Shown here: positions 14,994 to 20,147 of the stretch, piece by piece
Numbering within the stretch: position 1 is the first letter of the stretch
Layout: each line of letters opens with the position of its first letter
Virus record (IMG/VR): IMGVR_UViG_3300042465_007409
Location: 1 to 20,147 of that record
Source: a virus
Reading direction: 5' to 3' (one strand)
Length of the DNA stretch: 20,147 nt
Translations under genes and position numbers: made by a program
Notes under the pieces: model-generated
Database searches by the model: none
Seen by the model: only the letters and a program-made list of their open reading frames with translations
What the model was told of the DNA's origin: nothing

Positions 14994-15550
14994 GACTTTT
15001 TACGTTTTCTTTTCTTTGGTTGAGTTTCTTTTTCCATCTTTTCTATATCATTCTCTGATAAATAAAAGTTTTTCTGTAGAAATTCAGCAAATGTGGCAGA
15101 TTCATTGTGTTCCTTCAACCATTCAGAAAATTTAGCATCTATATTATGCATTTCTAGACATTTATATTTAATATATGCTTGTTTCTTTTCTTTTTCGATT
15201 CTTCGTAGAAATGCAAAATAAATTATTTGTGTGAAATATGAGAATGGATTCTTTGATTTGGAATCATCAAAATTATGTGCATATTGCAAACAATTTTCAA
15301 CGCCATCACTTATCATATCTTCCCTGAATGGGTAATTTATAAAATTAGGTCTTTGGGATAAATGTTCAGCAATCTTCATAAAGCATTCACCAATATAGTT
15401 TGTAACTGGTGGTATTGGTTGTTTCTTCTTTAATGCTTTATTCACAACCTTTTTCCAAGAATTCATTTCTGTTAGAAATTCTTCGTTATTTATATAATGT
15501 TTTAACTTTTTGTCTTTTTTTATTTCTTCCATATCGTCATTATACATCAT
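14990..15550 (-). CDS. 55: Late transcription sigma factor gp55
   Basis: 186 aa (T4: 185). The core segment PFREDMISDGVENCLQYAHNFDDSKSKNPFSYFTQIIYFAFLRRI matches T4 gp55 ([42 protein letters not shown]); it is the region-2-like part that recognises the TATAAATA late promoter. Two consecutive ATG codons (15550 and 15547) and one five codons in are possible starts. No strong ribosome site is visible. T4 gp55 ends in a hydrophobic clamp-binding motif; here the C-terminus is instead QPKKRKRKKS. It lies behind a terminator-bearing gap of 117 bases, so it probably has separate expression from the uvsW side. Confidence 0.93.
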   Translation of the reverse strand: MMYNDDMEEIKKDKKLKHYINNEEFLTEMNSWKKVVNKALKKKQPIPPVTNYIGECFMKIAEHLSQRPNFINYPFREDMISDGVENCLQYAHNFDDSKSKNPFSYFTQIIYFAFLRRIEKEKKQAYIKYKCLEMHNIDAKFSEWLKEHNESATFAEFLQKNFYLSENDIEKMEKETQPKKRKRKKS

Positions 15551-15667
15551 ATTCGATATACTTTCAATATTAATTTAAAAAAATGTCAAGATTGCTCTTG
15601 ACACGTTTTCAATAGATAATTATAATTACTTTGTCTGGTATAAGGAAGACTAGGTTTCTTCAAGATC
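15551..15667 (-). promoter_or_regulatory. Intergenic leader of gene 55 with weak promoter-like sequence
   Basis: The longest gap in the window, between the Sm-like protein and gene 55. It holds a hairpin terminator (entered separately). A TATAAT lies at 15624-15619 with only a poor -35 (TTCCTT) 17 bases upstream, so any promoter here would place the terminator in gene 55's leader. No other promoter, tRNA or reading frame could be supported. Confidence 0.3.
15577..15603 (-). terminator. Rho-independent terminator upstream of gene 55
   Basis: Minus strand TGTCAAGA-GCAA-TCTTGACA: an 8-bp perfect stem closed by a GNRA-type tetraloop, immediately followed by seven T. It would end transcripts from the gp23-uvsW side, or attenuate transcripts entering gene 55. 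Confidence 0.75.
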
Positions 15668-16384
15668 TTAGAGATAATCATCTGACTTGGGATCTGGATT
15701 CCAATCACTAAACTTGTTACCAAAATCTTTACGAGTTTTCTCATCACCAGTAAATTTTGCTTTCTTCTTTACCTGATCAATCATAGTTTGAATCATTTCT
15801 GGATCTAGTATACCAGCAGAAATTAGATTCATAATTGCTTCAGGTGGAATTACCATATTCAAATAAATCATTGGTCTATCCTGAAATTCTTTAGGAATAA
15901 TATTATTTTCTATATTCTTCTTACGCTTACGACGCTTTCTGCGTCGTTTTTCTTCTCTTTCAATTTCTTCATATGGAATTTCATCTTCAAAAGGAATCTC
16001 ATCTCCAGAGAATGATGGATTGAATATCTGCTCCATAATAGCATCAACATCTTTCATGTACTGTTCTATTTCTTCTTCAGAAAGATTATTTTTCAGTTTT
16101 TCTTCATTTTCATTTTTCTCTTTTTCAAGAGTATAATGACGTACACATTTCTTACTAGCATCAATTATTGCCACGACTCTATCTTTACTTAATTCAATAG
16201 TTTTTATATCACTATTATTTAACCAATCCTTCATAAAAGTAACATCTACACCAAGTCCATTTTCATCGGACATAGTGGTTGTTAAAAATACCATCGGATT
16301 GTTTACTATGTATTTTTCGGAGTCTTCTTGAACGTCGGCAATTAATTCTTCGCCATTGCTCAATTTGAGTATTTTACAATTCAT
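15668..16384 (-). CDS. Conserved-looking phage protein with Sm-like N-terminus and basic patch
   Basis: 238 aa. The N-terminus reads ILKLSNGEELIADV (5-18), YIVNNPMVFL (25-34) and KTIELSKDRVVAI (61-73), a pattern like the small beta-barrel of Sm/Lsm proteins. The middle is strongly acidic (about 86-145), then an abrupt basic run KRRRKRRKRKK (146-156), then MIYLNMVIPPEAIMNLISAGI (172-192). I believe similar proteins sit beside uvsW in marine T4-like phages but know no function. RNA or nucleic-acid binding is inferred from the fold pattern and basic patch. A strong ribosome binding site (TAGGAGGAG) overlaps the uvsW stop. Confidence 0.75.
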   Translation of the reverse strand: MNCKILKLSNGEELIADVQEDSEKYIVNNPMVFLTTTMSDENGLGVDVTFMKDWLNNSDIKTIELSKDRVVAIIDASKKCVRHYTLEKEKNENEEKLKNNLSEEEIEQYMKDVDAIMEQIFNPSFSGDEIPFEDEIPYEEIEREEKRRRKRRKRKKNIENNIIPKEFQDRPMIYLNMVIPPEAIMNLISAGILDPEMIQTMIDQVKKKAKFTGDEKTRKDFGNKFSDWNPDPKSDDYL

Positions 16385-16386
16385 TG

Positions 16387-16393
16387 CTCCTCC
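16387..16393 (-). promoter_or_regulatory. Strong Shine-Dalgarno sequence GGAGGAG
   Basis: GGAGGAG two bases upstream of the CAATG start context of the 238-residue protein and overlapping the uvsW TAG stop. It is the best ribosome site in the window and contrasts with most genes here, which have weak or none. Confidence 0.7.
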
Positions 16394-17862
16394 TATAATC
16401 TTATGTTCTTGATATCGAACGTAAACTTCTCTTTAGTATATAGGTCAAGCCTCTCATCCATATGTCTGAGGGTGTGATTTCTATATGACTTCCATGATAA
16501 ATTATCACCAATATCGAACACAGTAGCCTTATCTTTTCTGTCTGATTTACGAAGACCTCTACCAATAGATTGTAATATTCTTACGACAGATTTTGATGGA
16601 GATGCAAATATAATTGCATTTATGTTTTTAATATTAATACCAGTGCTACAAGTACCATAAGATGCAACAAGAATACTATTTGTGTGCTTATCAACGATAT
16701 TTCTAATCAATTCTCGTTGTTCAATATCAGTCTTCCCATATATCATAAATGTATCTTTAGTTTTAGACTTATTTAATTGATTGAACAATGGTATACCATG
16801 TTTTTCAACAAAATTAAATAGAACCAGAACATTACCAGGAATATTATTGGCCAAATTACATATAAAATTATTTCTTTTCGTATTAGTAATGAGCCATTCC
16901 ATTTCATGTTGATAGCTGCACTTCTTAATATCTTGATATTCTTTAGTATCATAATTTAATAATATTGAATGGATAGTTAAATTTGATAAGATTTTATCAT
17001 CCATTAATATTTTAGTTGTAGTTACAGAAAAACATCTACCAAATAATCCCTCAATCATTAATTTATGAGCCTGGGTATTATCTAATGTACCAGTTGTTCC
17101 AGTTCTGAAAACACAATTCTTACATTTTTTCATCATGGTAGATAAAGATTTTGCTTTATAAAGATGAACTTCATCCCCAAAGACACCATAAAAGTTCTTG
17201 AAAAATGAATCTGGCTCCTTGTATATACTTTGCCATGTAGATATCACAATCCTTCGATTTATTTCTTTTGATTTTCCTTGAAATATTGTATGTATTTGTC
17301 TCAAGATGTTCTTATCATGATTACAATAATCTGAAAAATCACCAGCCATTTGAGTAACAAGACCTGTGGTTGGTACAATAATTAGATATTTACTATTTTC
17401 ATTATGATCTAAAAGATACTTGAGTGTGAGATATATGATTAATGACTTACCAGAGCCAGTAGGAGACAGCAGGAGGCTTCGATTCTTTGTAAGAGCATGA
17501 ATGACAGCATCTATTTGGTGGGCGTGTGGAATAATCTCCTTGCCTCCAGAATAAATCTTTTGATTATTCAACCATTCCATTATATCAGTCTCTGTTATTT
17601 TTTTAACTTCAATTCCATGTATTTCGTATTTGTACATACGTTCTTCACAGAATTTAACAATATAATCCAATAATCCAACATATATCGTCTGGGCTGCTAA
17701 ATTAAATAATTTAATCGTACCATCCCATTTTTTCTTTTTATATGCTGGTGTAAACTGATGATTTGGTACTTTAAATGTAAAAAATCCAGAAAGCTCTTTC
17801 GCAATCGAAGGCTCACAGTCGATTTTTAAATATACTTCATCGACCTTATGAATCTTTAACAT
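16393..17862 (-). CDS. uvsW: RNA/DNA helicase UvsW
   Basis: 489 aa (T4: 503). Superfamily 2 helicase that unwinds R-loops and branched DNA and switches replication from origin- to recombination-dependent mode. Visible: an N-terminal accessory domain (FFTFKVPNHQFTPAYK, about 27-42), Q-x-x-A before Walker A (PHAHQIDAV), SPTGSGKS (133-140), DEVH (230-233; T4 has DECH), RTGTTGTL motif III, and IGRGLRKS motif VI. ATG at 17862 overlaps the uvsY stop as TAATG, so the two are co-translated. Full domain set, no break. Confidence 0.96.
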   Translation of the reverse strand: MLKIHKVDEVYLKIDCEPSIAKELSGFFTFKVPNHQFTPAYKKKKWDGTIKLFNLAAQTIYVGLLDYIVKFCEERMYKYEIHGIEVKKITETDIMEWLNNQKIYSGGKEIIPHAHQIDAVIHALTKNRSLLLSPTGSGKSLIIYLTLKYLLDHNENSKYLIIVPTTGLVTQMAGDFSDYCNHDKNILRQIHTIFQGKSKEINRRIVISTWQSIYKEPDSFFKNFYGVFGDEVHLYKAKSLSTMMKKCKNCVFRTGTTGTLDNTQAHKLMIEGLFGRCFSVTTTKILMDDKILSNLTIHSILLNYDTKEYQDIKKCSYQHEMEWLITNTKRNNFICNLANNIPGNVLVLFNFVEKHGIPLFNQLNKSKTKDTFMIYGKTDIEQRELIRNIVDKHTNSILVASYGTCSTGINIKNINAIIFASPSKSVVRILQSIGRGLRKSDRKDKATVFDIGDNLSWKSYRNHTLRHMDERLDLYTKEKFTFDIKNIRL

Positions 17863-18296
17863 TATACACCTTGAGTAAACTTAATCCATTCGATTGATGC
17901 TCGAATAGACCAAATTTTGTTTGAAATAATTTTAACTACACTTTCCAGATAATTAACTTTTTCTTTTTGCATAGTTACTTTTAATTCAAGTTGAATTACA
18001 TCTTTATCACTGTCAATAAATTTATCTAAATCTTGACGTATTAGTGCTAATTCAAATGGTTCCCAACCTAAATCGTGTAGTTGTTCTTCACTCAATTTTC
18101 CAGAGTAATATAGCCATTTATTTCTTTTTAGAACATTTAAATCTGTTTCAAACTTAGCCAATACTAGTTTTTCATCAGACAATATACAAAGATATTTGTT
18201 ATGTTGTTGAGGAACAACCGAGGCTTCGTGATCTAAACTTGTATTATCAATGAGGACATCATCCTCTACCATTTTTTTAATATCATTTAGTGTCAT
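17862..18296 (-). CDS. uvsY: Recombination mediator UvsY
   Basis: 144 aa from the chosen ATG (T4: 137). UvsY helps load UvsX recombinase onto gp32-coated ssDNA. The N-terminus DIKKMVEDDVLIDNTSLDHEA parallels T4's LQEELKKDVFIDSTKLQYEA. KWLYYSGK parallels the DYYSGR segment, SDKDVIQLELK parallels SADKDVLKVDTS, and the end WSIRASIEWIKFTQG matches the C-terminal helix. An in-frame ATG 20 codons upstream lies inside the preceding gene and is rejected. It sits beside uvsW as in T4. Confidence 0.9.
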   Translation of the reverse strand: MTLNDIKKMVEDDVLIDNTSLDHEASVVPQQHNKYLCILSDEKLVLAKFETDLNVLKRNKWLYYSGKLSEEQLHDLGWEPFELALIRQDLDKFIDSDKDVIQLELKVTMQKEKVNYLESVVKIISNKIWSIRASIEWIKFTQGV

Positions 18297-18297
18297 A

Positions 18298-18864
18298 TTA
18301 TAAAGTCTTATCTTCAAAAATATCAAAGTGTGTATATGTAAATACTGCCGAGGCAATCACAACATCAGTATCATTTAAAGTAACATCAAAATCTAATCCA
18401 GATAAAAAACTAGGAAATATATTATAAAACTTATATGTGATAATTGGATTATACTGACTGTTCAAAATAACCAATGTAGCATCAGATGTTTTATGTATAT
18501 CCTTTAATTCCTGTACATTATCTGTGTATGGAGCCAAACCCTTCATCCAATCGAACAATTCTTTATAATTCATCATATATTCATCAACTGGAAAACTAAC
18601 CTGTAAATCTTCGAATTGAAATCTATTTCCAGCTAGACGTATATCTATTGGTGTTGGGTTAGACTGTGGTGATATACCAATACTCAAAGAAGGTAAATTT
18701 ACTCGTTGAAGAAAATAACTCATTGTTGGACATCTACTCAATGTAAATACAAATCTATTCTGTAGAAGAAAGTTTGTATTTACTGGTATAGATGGATTTG
18801 ATGAATAAAAATCACCAGGCAAATTTGCCTTCACAGAAGCTGGTATATTTGCTGGATTAAACAT
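18298..18864 (-). CDS. Putative tail-tube-like (gp19/gp54-type) structural protein
   Basis: 188 aa from the ATG at 18864. Motifs include FVFTLSRCPTMSYFLQRVNLPSLSIG (near 39-64), a short GNRFQFEDLQVSFPVDEYMMNY stretch, ELFDWMKGLAPY, and a C-terminal half TLVILNSQYNPIITYKFYNIFPSFLSGLDFDV. This F..L...P...YF...V.LP pattern fits small structural proteins of marine T4-like phages and, more loosely, the tail-tube fold of gp19/gp54. The annotated-type longer start (GTG at 18903) lies in the stem of the gp23 terminator and its first 13 codons are just the hairpin, so I reject it. Structural role likely, exact identity uncertain (in related phages this slot is often called gp3). Confidence 0.65.
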   Translation of the reverse strand: MFNPANIPASVKANLPGDFYSSNPSIPVNTNFLLQNRFVFTLSRCPTMSYFLQRVNLPSLSIGISPQSNPTPIDIRLAGNRFQFEDLQVSFPVDEYMMNYKELFDWMKGLAPYTDNVQELKDIHKTSDATLVILNSQYNPIITYKFYNIFPSFLSGLDFDVTLNDTDVVIASAVFTYTHFDIFEDKTL

Positions 18865-18869
18865 ACTAT

Positions 18870-18877
18870 TATTTATG
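18870..18877 (-). promoter_or_regulatory. Late-promoter-like octamer CATAAATA
   Basis: CATAAATA, one mismatch from the T4 late element TATAAATA, sits between the gp23 terminator and the ATG at 18864, ending 5 bases before it. Location right after a terminator and before a structural gene fits a late promoter; the start of transcription would fall at the ATG. Confidence 0.5.
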
Positions 18878-18882
18878 CAATG

Positions 18883-18909
18883 AAAAAGGGTGGCTTTCGC
18901 CACCCTTTT
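18883..18909 (-). terminator. Strong rho-independent terminator after gp23
   Basis: Minus strand AAAAGGGTGGC-GAAA-GCCACCCTTTTT: GC-rich 7-bp core extended to 11 bp by A-T pairs, GNRA tetraloop, terminal T run. It lies 24 bases past the gp23 stop and reads equally well on the + strand. It is the clearest transcription boundary in the window, as expected behind the most highly expressed late gene. Confidence 0.92.
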
Positions 18910-18933
18910 CCTTATAAACTTTACGGATTATTA

Positions 18934-20147
18934 TCAGGTATTGAAGCCTGAATCAAGACCGTGTAGATTGACTACGCGAGTAAGTCTGTAATAGACGTTA
19001 CTATTAGCATCCAAACCTTCAGCGTTTGCGCTGATTACATCACGACCCTTGGCGAATGGATTTGCGACCATGCCGTAACGAGTCTTGAAGCCAATCTTGG
19101 GTTGGAAGGTATCTTGACCGACTGCACGTACCATTTGTAGCGGAACGTATGGGCAGTAGAACATACCAGCGTCATATGGGGATTGACCCTTATAACCAAC
19201 CATGAAGAAGTCAACACCAGCAGGAACGAATGGATCGATGAAGACCTTGTACTTGCCGTTGAGAACGCCTGCGAAGACGTTACCAGTATCATCAACATTC
19301 ATATTGACGTTGAGTGCTGGTGAGAGATTAAGGAATCCACCCATTGCGAGAGCAGAAGCAACATCTGCGCTGCAAAGAATGAAGTTACCCTTGCCTCTAC
19401 GAGTTTCTTTCGCAATGACGTTTGCTTCACGTTCGATTTGGAACATGAGGCCACGATATCTTTCAGCTGACCAACGACCGTCAGAATCTGTTGAGAGATC
19501 GTATGAACCAGAGTATGAAAGATCGCTTTGCTGCGAACCTGACTTGGCAATGGTGTAAACTGCACGGAGAATTTCGCGGTTGATTTCGTTCAAGATTTCA
19601 GTTGAAAGAATATTTGCGAGTTCTGCCTCAGCATCAAGACCGTGAACAGCCTTGAGATCTTGTGCAAGTTCAGTTGTGTATTCTGCCTTGAGTGCGCGTG
19701 TACGAGCTTGTACTGCGACACGTTCAATGCTGAATGACATTTCCTTGAATGGATTGCCAGACTCACCGAGTGATTCTGCATTTTGTGTAAGGAAACCACG
19801 GAATCTGCTGAAGAGATCTTTACGTGCTGGTGAAGAAACATTATTACCCATTGAATTACCTAAACCAAATGGGTTGGTGTATGTTGAACCTTCGGTGTTG
19901 TTATTAACACCAGTTGTACCAGATGCACCAGCGAAGGATGCGATTGGTTCATCATACATTGCCTCAAGACCAGCTTGATTGTCGTATCTTGAACGGAATG
20001 CAAAGATAAGACCAGTTGGTGCTGACATTGGTTGAACGCTTGCTACATCATAAGCAACGACGTTAGGCATTGCACGACGAACAAGGCTGATGAGGATTGG
20101 ATCATAACCAGCGAGAGCTGATGTTGATGCGCCACCTTGAGCTACTT
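18934..20147 (-). CDS. 23: Major capsid protein gp23 (5' end outside window)
   Basis: 403 residues visible. The frame is open through the window edge: upstream of the first internal ATG (20070) it continues in frame with GYDPILISLVRRAMPNVVAYD, a near match to T4-like gp23 (VRRAIPNLIAFD...), so that ATG is not the start. Further conserved text: VQPMSAPTGLIFAFRSRY, SFSIERVAVQARTRALKAEYT and, in the C-terminal third, KGQSPYDAGMFYCPYVPL and RYGMVANPFAKG. gp23 forms the hexamers of the capsid after cleavage of its N-terminus, which is not in view. It is GC-richer (about 47% in one 60-base stretch counted) than the rest, as for a highly expressed gene. Ends at a strong terminator. Confidence 0.98.
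   Translation of the reverse strand, partial: VAQGGASTSALAGYDPILISLVRRAMPNVVAYDVASVQPMSAPTGLIFAFRSRYDNQAGLEAMYDEPIASFAGASGTTGVNNNTEGSTYTNPFGLGNSMGNNVSSPARKDLFSRFRGFLTQNAESLGESGNPFKEMSFSIERVAVQARTRALKAEYTTELAQDLKAVHGLDAEAELANILSTEILNEINREILRAVYTIAKSGSQQSDLSYSGSYDLSTDSDGRWSAERYRGLMFQIEREANVIAKETRRGKGNFILCSADVASALAMGGFLNLSPALNVNMNVDDTGNVFAGVLNGKYKVFIDPFVPAGVDFFMVGYKGQSPYDAGMFYCPYVPLQMVRAVGQDTFQPKIGFKTRYGMVANPFAKGRDVISANAEGLDANSNVYYRLTRVVNLHGLDSGFNT

Noticed and set aside
15929-15951. Hairpin acgacgc-tttct-gcgtcgt followed by T on the + strand, resembling a terminator
   Set aside because: It lies inside the coding sequence for the Arg/Lys patch of the Sm-like protein. No + strand gene exists to terminate, and repetitive Arg codons explain the symmetry.
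18297-18356. 20-codon N-terminal extension of UvsY
   Set aside because: It overlaps the 3' end of the tube-like gene and has no match in T4 UvsY, whose start aligns with the ATG at 18296.
1-20147. tRNA genes, CRISPR arrays, insertion sequences, introns or homing endonucleases
   Set aside because: No cloverleaf, spaced repeat, transposase or endonuclease motif was seen and all core genes are uninterrupted.

Overview
The window is part of the genome of a T4-like myovirus (tailed dsDNA phage). Every well-supported gene lies on the minus strand, so the reading order is from the right end to the left. The T4 core set is recognisable: major capsid protein gp23, UvsY, UvsW, sigma factor gp55, gp47/gp46 nuclease, clamp gp45, clamp loader gp44/gp62 and RegA. 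The shortened gene spacing (23, tube-like protein, uvsY, uvsW, small protein, 55, 47, 46, small proteins, 45, 44, 62, regA) resembles marine T4-like phages such as those of cyanobacteria and pelagic bacteria. That host guess is inference; nothing in the window names the host.

Right part (about 20147-15668): the 3' portion of gp23 ends in a strong GAAA-loop terminator. It is followed by a putative tail-tube-like protein, recombination mediator UvsY, helicase UvsW and a conserved-looking protein with an Sm-like N-terminus and a very basic patch. Middle part (15667-9154): an intergenic region with a second GCAA-loop terminator, then late sigma factor gp55, the gp47/gp46 recombination nuclease with an unlisted 41-residue reading frame between them, two small proteins, then gp45, gp44, gp62 and regA. 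These genes are packed with TAATG, ATGA or GTGA overlaps and one-base gaps, as in a translationally coupled operon.

Left part (9141-1): about 9.1 kb of sugar-handling genes lies downstream of regA, where T4 has gene 43 and then 42/beta-gt/uvsX. In reading order they are: a GT10 fucosyltransferase-like protein, a tandem pair of paralogous DxD transferase-like proteins, a GT-A-like protein, a DUF5672-type protein, a short NAD-dependent epimerase/reductase (SDR), a [2Fe-2S] PMP-dependent sugar 3-dehydratase of the RfbH/E1 type, another GT-A-like protein, a GT8-like protein, a GT2 protein and a GT32 protein. The cassette continues beyond the left edge. It is much more AT-rich than gp23 and gp44.

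Working model (inference): the dehydratase and SDR act on an NDP-4-keto-6-deoxyhexose to make a 3,6-dideoxy or related sugar. The eight or nine transferases then build a glycan on virion proteins, on the host surface or, less likely, on DNA. The dehydratase is the strongest piece of biology here: it has the catalytic His that replaces the PLP lysine and a set of Cys ligands with a slightly unusual spacing.
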